Shown: piece after piece, positions 1 through 5,902 of the stretch | Numbering within the stretch: the stretch's first letter is position 1 | Layout: every line of letters starts with the position of its first letter | DNA from: Clostridia bacterium | GTDB taxonomy: Bacteria; Bacillota; Clostridia; UBA1381 | Length of the DNA: 6,032 nucleotides | Assembly: GCA_900751685.1 (NCBI GenBank) | Contig: CAADSR010000204.1 | Span: 1 to 6,032, forward strand | Direction of reading: 5' to 3' | Translations under genes and position numbers: made by a program | The notes under the pieces: generated by a model | What the model saw: the letters and a program-made list of their open reading frames with translations, nothing else | The model's database searches: none | What the model was told of the DNA's origin: nothing

Positions 1-1121
1 AGTCCGCCATTCATAAAGAAATAGGTCCCCAACGCAATGACTGCGATCAAAACAATGGTGGATACCGCCAAAATAACAGCAAGCTTGTCTGCTTTTTTCT
101 GTTCCTTTGTTTTGATCGTTTTCTTTTTCTTCGTTTTTGTATTGCCTTTGCGGCTGCCCACGGCTTCTTCCATTTCCTCCGGCTCTTCCGCGCTGCTGCT
201 TACGGGCGCACTTGCCATAACAGCAGGGATCTCCTGCGTGAACCCTAAATCATCGGTCTCCGGCTCCTGCTCCATGCTCGGAAGGGGCTCATCCGCCAAA
301 ACGGCATGCAGGTCCATGACCATATCATCTACATTTTGATACCGGCTGGCCTGCTCTTTTGAGATTGCTTTCATTACGATATAAGCAAGATCGGCAGGGA
401 TGTCCATATTCAGGCACCGTACATTCGGAGGCTCTTTTTCCAAATGCATCAGTGCGACCGAGACTGCATTTTCCCCATCAAACGGAACTTTTCCAGTCAG
501 CATTTCATATAAAACAACCCCAAGGGAATAAATATCGGAGCTTTCATTTGTATATCCGCCCCGGGCTTGCTCCGGCGAAATATAATGGACAGAGCCCAAG
601 GCGCTCCCTCCCACGACCACCGTTTCGGAAGCGGCCGCGCGGGCGATCCCAAAATCAGTCACCTTGAGAGTTTTATCCTTCGTCATTAAAATGTTCTGGG
701 GCTTGATATCACGGTGGATAATATGCTGGGAATGCGCTTCCGCCAGCCCCTGGCCGATTTGGATCGTAAAATCACAAGCCTCCTGCCAGGGCAGCATCCC
801 TTTTTCTTTGATATATTCTTTCAGGGTAATGCCGTCAATAAATTCCATGACGATATAACTAAGCCCATCCTCTTCCCCTACATCATAGACCGATACGATA
901 TTATGATGGGAAAGGCTTGCCGTTGACTGTGCCTCTTTATTAAAATTATGCAGCACCGCCTCATCGCTTGCCTGAGAATCACGCAGCACTTTGATTGCCA
1001 CAAAACGGTTCAACAAATTACATTTTGCTTTATAGACAGTTGCCATCCCTCCTGAACCGATTTTCTCCAAGATCTCATACCGGTTGGCAAGCGTCTTGCC
1101 CACTAAGTTATCACTGTTCAT
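1..1121 (-). CDS. prkC: PrkC/PknB-type membrane Ser/Thr protein kinase (3' end outside window)
   Basis: This is the N-terminal 373 residues of a eukaryotic-type Ser/Thr kinase; the reading frame runs off the window at position 1. Visible kinase elements are the glycine loop GSGGMATV (22-29), VAIK lysine K44, helix-C glutamate E63, catalytic loop HRDIKPQN (136-143), DFG (156-158), and GSVHYISPEQARGG (176-189). An acidic linker (about 283-320) is followed by a very lysine-rich juxtamembrane stretch (324-346) and one transmembrane helix (about 347-369). Family knowledge predicts extracellular PASTA repeats after this helix, but they lie outside the window. The ATG at 1121 is chosen because AGGAG sits 8 nt upstream and the protein starts 15 residues before the RYEILEKIG kinase start. 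The gene begins 16 nt after stp, its antagonist phosphatase. The activation loop is poor in threonine: T167 is the only Thr between DFG and GSVHY. Kinase identity is certain; PASTA sensing of muropeptides is inferred. Confidence 0.96.
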   Translation of the reverse strand, partial: MNSDNLVGKTLANRYEILEKIGSGGMATVYKAKCNLLNRFVAIKVLRDSQASDEAVLHNFNKEAQSTASLSHHNIVSVYDVGEEDGLSYIVMEFIDGITLKEYIKEKGMLPWQEACDFTIQIGQGLAEAHSQHIIHRDIKPQNILMTKDKTLKVTDFGIARAAASETVVVGGSALGSVHYISPEQARGGYTNESSDIYSLGVVLYEMLTGKVPFDGENAVSVALMHLEKEPPNVRCLNMDIPADLAYIVMKAISKEQASRYQNVDDMVMDLHAVLADEPLPSMEQEPETDDLGFTQEIPAVMASAPVSSSAEEPEEMEEAVGSRKGNTKTKKKKTIKTKEQKKADKLAVILAVSTIVLIAVIALGTYFFMNGG

Positions 1122-1126
1122 CTTTG

Positions 1127-1140
1127 ATTCTCCTATCTTA
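1127..1140 (-). promoter_or_regulatory. prkC ribosome binding site, within a 14-nt repeat
   Basis: Read on the minus strand, TAAGATAGGAGAAT begins with the stp stop codon TAA and contains AGGAG (1134-1130), 8 nt before the prkC ATG. The closeness suggests coupled translation of stp and prkC. The same 14 nt occur in opposite orientation at 1899-1912, so in the mRNA this site has an exact complement upstream of stp. The role as ribosome binding site is well supported; a role in RNA pairing is inference. Confidence 0.85.
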
Positions 1141-1860
1141 TTTATCGAAAGCAACAAGCGTTATATTGTCTTTACCGCCATTTTGATTTGCCATATCCAC
1201 AAGGGACTGGGCGGCCTGCTGTAAATCAGCGCTGAAACGGATCTTTTCCTTGATTTCCTCATCTGTCACAAAATTTGTTAATCCGTCGCTGCATACCAAA
1301 ATCACTTCGCCATGATAATCCTGGATCGAAATATCCACCTTGACCGTTTCCTCTGCTCCCATAGCACGTGTGATATAATTTTTTTTCGGGTGGTTCCGGG
1401 CTTGTTCCGGGGTGATTTCTCCGCGGGTCACCAGTTCCTGTACATAAGAATGATCTTTTGTGATCTGCCGGATCTGATCCCCTATCGCATAGACCCTGCT
1501 GTCTCCCACATGCGCTGTAATGATTTTATTCTGATATACACAAGCCATGGTGGCCGTTGTGCCCATCCCCATGACCTTATAATAATTTTTGGCATAGTTA
1601 TAGATCACATTGTTTGCAGCAATAAAAGCCTGGCGCATAATCTCGCCAACCTCCACATAATCCATAGATGGTTCAAAGCCTGCCAGGACGCGGTTATTTA
1701 CAATATCGACAACCATCATACTGGCAACTTCTCCCGCCTGGTGCCCTCCCATTCCATCGGCAACAAAGGCATATGGAAAAACATCATCTTTATGTATATA
1801 AAAACTATCTTCATTGATTTTTCTGTGCTTACCAAGGTCTGTAACCGCACCGAACTTCAT
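1138..1860 (-). CDS. stp: PP2C-family Ser/Thr protein phosphatase (Stp/PrpC)
   Basis: This is a complete 240-residue, single-domain PPM/PP2C phosphatase, the usual length for bacterial Stp/PrpC enzymes. It is a soluble, metal-dependent (Mn/Mg) enzyme expected to remove phosphate from Ser/Thr of PrkC and its substrates. Motifs in order: N16-E17-D18 near the N-terminus, VADGMGGH (33-40, metal ligand D35), GMGTTAT (98-104), HVGDSR (117-122), SDGLTN (191-196, metal ligand D192) and GGKDNIT (228-234, metal ligand D231). No signal peptide or membrane segment is seen. The ATG at 1860 gives the standard PP2C N-terminus and is preceded by AAGGGG (1873-1868) with 7 nt spacing. It is the first gene after the only sizeable gap in the cluster, which holds a predicted promoter and a stem-loop, and it is followed closely by prkC. 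The phosphatase-kinase pairing supports the functional call. Confidence 0.97.
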   Translation of the reverse strand: MKFGAVTDLGKHRKINEDSFYIHKDDVFPYAFVADGMGGHQAGEVASMMVVDIVNNRVLAGFEPSMDYVEVGEIMRQAFIAANNVIYNYAKNYYKVMGMGTTATMACVYQNKIITAHVGDSRVYAIGDQIRQITKDHSYVQELVTRGEITPEQARNHPKKNYITRAMGAEETVKVDISIQDYHGEVILVCSDGLTNFVTDEEIKEKIRFSADLQQAAQSLVDMANQNGGKDNITLVAFDK

Positions 1861-1898
1861 TCCCTCACCCCTTTTTATTCCCCGCTCTGCTTTTTATT

Positions 1899-1912
1899 TA
1901 AGATAGGAGAAT
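1899..1912 (+). repeat. 14-nt inverted copy of the prkC ribosome-binding region
   Basis: TAAGATAGGAGAAT on the plus strand is identical to the minus-strand sequence at 1140-1127, so the two copies form a perfect 14-bp inverted repeat flanking stp. The match ends exactly at 14 nt, as the next base on each side mismatches. In the transcript this copy reads ATTCTCCTATCTTA, an antisense of the prkC Shine-Dalgarno region. Part of it (1902-1911) is also the 3' arm of a local hairpin. The repeat is seen directly; any function is inference. Confidence 0.9.
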
Positions 1913-1927
1913 GCACCTTCTCCTATC
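1902..1927 (-). promoter_or_regulatory. Perfect 10-bp stem-loop in the rlmN-stp gap (stp-prkC leader)
   Basis: In the transcript, GATAGGAGAA (1927-1918) pairs perfectly with TTCTCCTATC (1911-1902) around a 6-nt loop, GGTGCA. Four of the ten pairs are G-C. The stem is followed by TTAAATAAAAAG instead of a run of U, so it does not look like an intrinsic terminator. If the predicted promoter at 1939-1967 is used, the stem starts about 5 nt from the 5' end of the mRNA, where such hairpins are known to slow decay in Firmicutes and other bacteria. The 5' arm carries an AGGAG that the stem would hide. The structure is seen directly; its role in stability or control is inferred. Confidence 0.75.
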
Positions 1928-1938
1928 ATTCCTCGCTT

Positions 1939-1967
1939 ATTATAACACCTTTTTCCGTAATTGTCCA
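1939..1967 (-). promoter_or_regulatory. Predicted housekeeping-sigma promoter for stp-prkC, overlapping the rlmN stop codon
   Basis: On the minus strand there is TGGACA (1967-1962; 5 of 6 bases match the TTGACA -35 consensus), a 17-bp spacer, and a perfect TATAAT -10 box (1944-1939). The -10 is preceded by TG at 1947-1946, so it is also an extended -10 (TGTTATAAT). The predicted start is a purine at about 1933-1932. The -10 box includes the rlmN stop TAA (1942-1940). Placement just before the longest intergenic gap, upstream of stp and prkC, makes it a believable internal promoter. It has not been shown to be active, and AT-rich gene ends can mimic promoters. Confidence 0.7.
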
Positions 1968-2959
1968 CAAGAAGCACTAATATCACTGCCCAGCTCCCGC
2001 CGGACAGTCGCATTGATGCCGTAATCTATCAATTGTTTTTGAAACCGGCGTATTTCCTGCTCACTGCCCTTTTCATATTCCCGCTCTTCCACTTTATTTA
2101 CCGGGATCAGATTCACATGGCAAAGCATGCCTGAAAGGCGGTCCGCCAGTTCTTTTGCCTGCTCCGGCGCATCATTGACTCCATGGATCAATGCATATTC
2201 AAAGCTGATCCTCCGCCCCGTAGCCCGCACATATTCACGGCAGGCCGTCAGAAGCTCTTCCATTTTGTACTTGTGGTTTACCGGCATGATCGTATCACGG
2301 ACCGCATCATTCGGCGCATGCAGTGAAATTGAGAGCGTGATCGGTAAATTTTCTTCTGCCAGGTCATAAATACGGTCTACAACGCCACAGGTCGAAACCG
2401 TAATATGGCGGTAGCCGATATTGATCCCTTCCGGATGGTTCACGTTGTGTAGGAAAGCCAGGACATTATCATAATTATCAAGAGGCTCCCCGATCCCCAT
2501 CATCACAATATTATGGATCCTCTCCCCGAGATCCTTTTGCGCAAACAAGACCTGGTTCAGGATCTCTCCCGGGGTCAGGCTACGGTACAAGCCTCCGATG
2601 GTTGATGCACAAAAACGGCATCCCATCCTGCACCCCACTTGAGATGAGATGCAAATCGTAAGGCCATGGTGATACCGCATGACGACGCTTTCGATACAAT
2701 TGCCATCCGGCAATTCAAATAAGTATTTTACGGTCCCATCCAGCTGTGAAACGTATTTTTCCCGGATCTTCAGCGTGGAAACAAAACAAACTTTGGAAAG
2801 GTTCTCTTTTGTTTTTTTAGACAGGTTGGTCATCTCCTCCAGAGAAGCGGCCCCCTTATGCAGCCAGGAAAAAATTTGCTGCGCCCGAAAAGAAGGCTCT
2901 CCCTGCTGCTTTAAAAAGTCTTTTAATGGTTCATATTCTAAATCTTTTAAGTCAATCAT
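1940..2959 (-). CDS. rlmN: Dual-specificity RNA adenine-C2 methyltransferase RlmN (radical SAM)
   Basis: This complete 339-residue protein belongs to the RlmN/Cfr radical SAM family. RlmN methylates C2 of A2503 in 23S rRNA at the peptidyl transferase centre, and in several bacteria also A37 of some tRNAs. The 4Fe-4S cluster motif is C110-x3-C114-x2-C117 (CRMGCRFC). The two cysteines of the methyl-transfer mechanism are visible: C331 near the C-terminus in SASCGQL (methylated in the reaction), and C103, seven residues before the cluster motif as in the E. coli enzyme. GIGEPL (155-160) is the SAM-binding GGEP-like motif. Position A2503 and the SASCGQL ending fit RlmN better than the resistance enzyme Cfr, and the housekeeping context agrees. 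The ATG at 2959 overlaps the rsmB stop by 4 nt (ATGA), with AAGGGA 8 nt upstream inside rsmB, implying coupled translation. Confidence 0.97.
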   Translation of the reverse strand: MIDLKDLEYEPLKDFLKQQGEPSFRAQQIFSWLHKGAASLEEMTNLSKKTKENLSKVCFVSTLKIREKYVSQLDGTVKYLFELPDGNCIESVVMRYHHGLTICISSQVGCRMGCRFCASTIGGLYRSLTPGEILNQVLFAQKDLGERIHNIVMMGIGEPLDNYDNVLAFLHNVNHPEGINIGYRHITVSTCGVVDRIYDLAEENLPITLSISLHAPNDAVRDTIMPVNHKYKMEELLTACREYVRATGRRISFEYALIHGVNDAPEQAKELADRLSGMLCHVNLIPVNKVEEREYEKGSEQEIRRFQKQLIDYGINATVRRELGSDISASCGQLRKKVL

Positions 2960-4242
2960 CCATGGATTCCCTTCTTTTGAAGCTTACAGATGAAAAAACC
3001 ATCTGTTTTATCAAGATGTGGATAATATGTTTTTTGCTGTATCTTTTCAAAATCCGGCTGTTCTTTCAGAAAGCGTTCTATGACATCCTCATTTTCCGCC
3101 CGGTTTAAGGTGCAAGTGCTGTATACCAAAGTCCCGCCTGCTTTTACATAGGATGCGGCGTTTGTTAGTATCTTTTCCTGAACGTCAGGCAGATCATTCT
3201 CTGGGTCCCAATTCCATTTGATATCCGGCTTTCGCCGCAGGATCCCCAATCCGGAGCACGGCACATCTGCCAAAACACGGTCGGCGCATCCTATGAGTGC
3301 TTCCTGCTGCTCCAATGCATCCGCCTGCTGTGCCTGAATGACTGTGATCCCAAGACGCTGTGCATTTTTATGGATCAAATCAATTTTATGTTCATGGATG
3401 TCAAAGGCCAAAATTTTTCCCTTGTTTTCCATCATCTGCGCCAAATGCGTCGTTTTCCCGCCCGGAGCCGCGCACAGGTCGATCACCGTCTCCCCAGGCC
3501 TAGGTGCAAGAGCCACGCCTGCCAGCATTGCCGCCGTATCCTGCACAGTAAACAAACCGTTCTGATACAGCGCAGAAGCGGCTATATCAAAGCCAGAAAC
3601 AGTGATTGCCAACGGGTAGGCCTCCGATACCTCTGCTTTAATACCATTTGCAGCTAGTTTATTGATAAGTTTTTCAGGCGTAGTTTTGAGCGTGTTTACC
3701 CGCAGCACCAGCGGAGGGTCCTCATTGGAGGCCTCCATCAGCTGTTCCGCCTGCTCCTCTCCCAGCTCCATGACCCATCGTTTCACCAATTCTATTGGAA
3801 AAGAATACTGGACAGATAACCGCTCTGACGTTTCTTTTGGATATTCCAAGCTCTGCTGCCCACGGATCACCGCATGCAAAATACCATTTACAAACCCGGA
3901 AGAAGCTTTATGCCCATACCGTTTTGCTAATTTGACACTTTCATTTACAGCCGCAGATTCCGGGATCTTATCCATAAACATCAATTGATAAATTCCTATG
4001 CGCAAAATCATTAAAATATAAGCTGAAATTTTTTTCTTTTTTATTTTTGAATATTTCATCAGAACATAGTCCAATGTTCGTTCCCGGCTGATAACGCCAT
4101 ATACCAGGCGCGCCGCAAACGCTTTATCGGCAGCCGGTAATTCACGGTGCTTTGCCAATACCTCTTTTACAGCGATATTGGAGAATGTCCCGTCCTTCCC
4201 TACCTTCATCAGAGCCTGAAGAGCGGCCTCACGTGCGTTCAT
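2956..4242 (-). CDS. rsmB: 16S rRNA (cytosine967-C5)-methyltransferase RsmB (Sun/Fmu)
   Basis: This complete 428-residue protein matches the length of E. coli RsmB (about 429). It methylates C967 of 16S rRNA using SAM. Residues 1 to about 125 form the NusB-like RNA-binding domain, including a basic patch KIKKKK (66-71) and AAVNESVKLAKRYG (97-110). The C-terminal half is the Rossmann methyltransferase: DLCAAPGGKT (255-264, SAM binding), DVPCSGLG (326-333, with C329), YSTCTL (374-379, with C377, the expected nucleophile) and DGFFICKL (414-421). The ATG at 4242 overlaps the stop of the metallopeptidase gene by one base (TGATG). It has a perfect AGGAGG (4253-4248) with 5 nt spacing, so this start is secure. 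Its 3' end overlaps rlmN, so the two rRNA methyltransferases are translationally linked. An A-rich stretch around codons 64-71 contains A-AAA-AAG; no frame disruption is seen. Confidence 0.97.
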   Translation of the reverse strand: MNAREAALQALMKVGKDGTFSNIAVKEVLAKHRELPAADKAFAARLVYGVISRERTLDYVLMKYSKIKKKKISAYILMILRIGIYQLMFMDKIPESAAVNESVKLAKRYGHKASSGFVNGILHAVIRGQQSLEYPKETSERLSVQYSFPIELVKRWVMELGEEQAEQLMEASNEDPPLVLRVNTLKTTPEKLINKLAANGIKAEVSEAYPLAITVSGFDIAASALYQNGLFTVQDTAAMLAGVALAPRPGETVIDLCAAPGGKTTHLAQMMENKGKILAFDIHEHKIDLIHKNAQRLGITVIQAQQADALEQQEALIGCADRVLADVPCSGLGILRRKPDIKWNWDPENDLPDVQEKILTNAASYVKAGGTLVYSTCTLNRAENEDVIERFLKEQPDFEKIQQKTYYPHLDKTDGFFICKLQKKGIHG

Positions 4243-4943
4243 CAGTTCCTCCTATTCCTATTTGCGATCATAAGCAGCCGTAAAAATTGAAGCGCCGTGG
4301 AAGCTGCTGCTGCCACATAAGTCATTGCCGCTGCCCGGAGCACTTTTTTCGCCCCAGTCAATTCTTCTCCATGGAGCATATCTGTTGTGTCTAATGTTTT
4401 GACCGCCCTTGTACTGGCATTAAATTCAACTGGGAGGGTCAGGAGCTGAAACACCAGCACGATCCCAAACAACAATGCGCCAAAGACTGCCAGCTTGCTA
4501 TACCCTAAGATCAGCCCAAGTAAAAATAATGGCATGGAAAGCATATTCCCGATATTGACAACCGGAATGATCCCATTGCGCAATTTAATTGGAACATAAT
4601 CTTTTGCGTATTGGACAGCATGCCCGCATTCATGGGCTGCAACGCCGATCGCTGCCACCGAATTTGACCCATAGGTTGCATCCGACAGCCGGATCACATT
4701 TTCTTTTGGGCTGTAATGATCTGTTAAATTTCCAGATGTGTGCTCCACCCGGATATGCTGTAACCCGTTCCGGTCCAAAATAGCCCGGGCCGCACTGGCT
4801 CCGGTATAACCCCTTGCATTTGGAATATCTTCATACTTGCGGAACGTCGACTGGACACCGAATTGTGCAAACAACGTCAGCAAAAATCCGATGATCACTA
4901 AAATATATGTGGGGTCAAGATAAAATCCGTATCCGTAAAACAT
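4242..4943 (-). CDS. yugP: YugP-family membrane zinc metallopeptidase (Zn_peptidase_2)
   Basis: This complete 233-residue protein resembles B. subtilis YugP and the Pfam Zn_peptidase_2 group, whose substrates are not established. The zinc motif HECGH (104-108) supplies two histidine ligands and the catalytic glutamate E105; E173 in LPVEFNAS is a plausible third ligand. Hydrophobic segments suggest an N-terminal helix (about 12-29), two further helices (about 125-147 and 150-170) and a C-terminal one (about 203-226), so it should be an integral membrane protease. No cleavable signal peptide is obvious. The ATG at 4943 has GAGGG (4953-4949) 5 nt upstream. It lies 11 nt after fmt and its stop overlaps the rsmB start by one base. 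Family membership is secure; the gene's job within a translation cluster is unknown. A role in membrane protein quality control is a guess. Confidence 0.92.
   Translation of the reverse strand: MFYGYGFYLDPTYILVIIGFLLTLFAQFGVQSTFRKYEDIPNARGYTGASAARAILDRNGLQHIRVEHTSGNLTDHYSPKENVIRLSDATYGSNSVAAIGVAAHECGHAVQYAKDYVPIKLRNGIIPVVNIGNMLSMPLFLLGLILGYSKLAVFGALLFGIVLVFQLLTLPVEFNASTRAVKTLDTTDMLHGEELTGAKKVLRAAAMTYVAAAASTALQFLRLLMIANRNRRN
4248..4253 (-). promoter_or_regulatory. Consensus ribosome binding site of rsmB inside the metallopeptidase gene
   Basis: A perfect AGGAGG lies within the last codons of the YugP-like gene, 5 nt before the rsmB ATG. With the one-base stop/start overlap (TGATG) it fixes the rsmB start and suggests reinitiation or coupling between the two genes. 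Confidence 0.85.
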
Positions 4944-4954
4944 GCTTTCCCTCT

Positions 4955-5890
4955 CTATCCTTCTCCTAAGATGATGCCCGTCTCCACCTCATGGCCACGC
5001 ACATAATCTTCTACCGCCATTTTCCGGCTTCCTGCAAATTGTGCTTCTGTAAGATACAATGCCCCGTTCCCACAACCTACAAGAAGGCCTTTTTTCTTTT
5101 CTAATCCCAGGATCTCCCCGGCTTTCGCACCGGAAGGGCACTGCGTGATTGTTGCCGCTGTAATCTTTAGTGTTTCACCTTTATAAGTGGTATATGCAAG
5201 CGGCCATGGATTCATACCGCATATTTGCTTTGAGATCTCTTGTGCGCTTTTTGTCCAATCAATTTTTGCCAATTCTTTTGTCAGCATAGGCGCCAAGGTA
5301 TAATCCTGCCCTTGTTTCCGGGGTGAAACAGTTCCGTTTGCCACACCCTCAATTGTTTCCAGCAAAAGCTCTCTGCCCATTTGGGCCAGACGTTCAAACA
5401 ATTCACCTGCAGTTTCATACGTGCCGACCGTTGTTTCCTTGCTTAGAAGGATATCCCCTGTATCCACCCCTGCATCCATCTGCATAGTGGTTACGCCGGT
5501 TTTTTCTTCTCCATTTATAACAGCCCATTGAATCGGCGCTGCCCCGCGGTATTTCGGCAAAAGGGAAGCATGAACGTTGATGCAGCCATACTTTGGAAAG
5601 GTAAGGATATAGGGCTGAAGAATCCGCCCATAGGCTACAACGACAATCAATTCCGGCTGCAGCTCTTCCAACAATGGAAGAAGGGCTTCATTTTTTACTT
5701 TTTCCGGCTGATACACAGCAATGCCATGCTCCAGTGCCAACGCCTTTACGGGCGTGGGCAGCATCTTATGCCCACGGCCCTTTGGGCGGTCCGGCTGGGT
5801 CACCACCCCTACGATCTCATGCGGGCTGTCAATCAGCCCCGCTAAGGACGAAGCCGCAAAATCAGGAGTCCCCATAAATAAAATTTTCAT
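4955..5890 (-). CDS. fmt: Methionyl-tRNA formyltransferase
   Basis: This complete 311-residue cytoplasmic enzyme transfers a formyl group from 10-formyltetrahydrofolate to initiator Met-tRNA. The N-terminal formyltransferase domain begins with MKILFMGTPDFA, and the catalytic set is visible: N105 and H107 in INVHASLLPKYRGAAPIQ, and D143 in MDAGVDTGD, matching N106, H108 and D144 of the E. coli enzyme. The SLLPKYRGAAPI loop (109-120) is characteristic. The C-terminal tRNA-binding domain starts at about 205 with KIDWTKSAQEISKQICGMNPWP. Length is normal. The ATG at 5890 has GGAGG (5901-5897) 6 nt upstream, and the gene starts 12 nt after the def stop codon. The neighbouring def product removes the formyl group this enzyme adds, a pairing conserved across bacteria. 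Confidence 0.98.
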   Translation of the reverse strand: MKILFMGTPDFAASSLAGLIDSPHEIVGVVTQPDRPKGRGHKMLPTPVKALALEHGIAVYQPEKVKNEALLPLLEELQPELIVVVAYGRILQPYILTFPKYGCINVHASLLPKYRGAAPIQWAVINGEEKTGVTTMQMDAGVDTGDILLSKETTVGTYETAGELFERLAQMGRELLLETIEGVANGTVSPRKQGQDYTLAPMLTKELAKIDWTKSAQEISKQICGMNPWPLAYTTYKGETLKITAATITQCPSGAKAGEILGLEKKKGLLVGCGNGALYLTEAQFAGSRKMAVEDYVRGHEVETGIILGEG

Positions 5891-5896
5891 AACCAG

Positions 5897-5901
5897 CCTC
5901 C
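5897..5901 (-). promoter_or_regulatory. Ribosome binding site of fmt in the def-fmt gap
   Basis: GGAGG occurs 6 nt before the fmt ATG and starts just one base after the def stop codon. It fixes the fmt start and occupies almost the whole 12-nt gap, leaving no room for a separate promoter there. Confidence 0.8.
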
Positions 5902-5902
5902 G

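Noticed and set aside
1875..1916. A 13-codon GTG-initiated ORF (VHSPILNKKQSGE) in the stp leader, starting inside the hairpin loop, with AGGAG just upstream.
   Set aside because: AGGAG is only 3 nt from the GTG and is buried in the stem. The peptide has no run of regulatory codons, and such short frames are common by chance. Comparative data would be needed to call a leader peptide.
1902..1927. The rlmN-stp stem-loop read as an intrinsic terminator.
   Set aside because: Neither strand has a U-tract directly after the stem (TTAAATAAAAAG on the minus strand, ATTCCTCGC on the plus strand), and the stem has only four G-C pairs.
1312..1980. A 222-codon plus-strand reading frame antisense to stp and the end of rlmN.
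   Set aside because: It mirrors a well-supported PP2C gene, lacks recognisable domains or a convincing ribosome binding site, and spans the stp upstream region. It is a shadow frame, as are all other plus-strand frames here.
1940..2959. Possible Cfr antibiotic-resistance methyltransferase instead of RlmN.
   Set aside because: The housekeeping operon position between rsmB and stp and the RlmN-like sequence throughout favour RlmN. Cfr genes are usually found on mobile elements, and none is present here.
4025..4050. A-AAA-AAG heptamer and an A7 run in rsmB codons 64-71, resembling the dnaX slippery site.
   Set aside because: The frame is intact and the lysines belong to the basic patch of the NusB-like domain. 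No clear downstream pseudoknot or upstream SD-like stimulator was seen, and a -1 shift would only give a truncated RNA-binding fragment.
4957..4971. TAGGAGAAGG at the end of fmt, matching ten bases of the stp leader hairpin arm.
   Set aside because: These are the codons for the Fmt C-terminus (LGEG and stop). The match is a short purine-rich SD-like string with no second arm nearby, so coincidence is the simplest reading.
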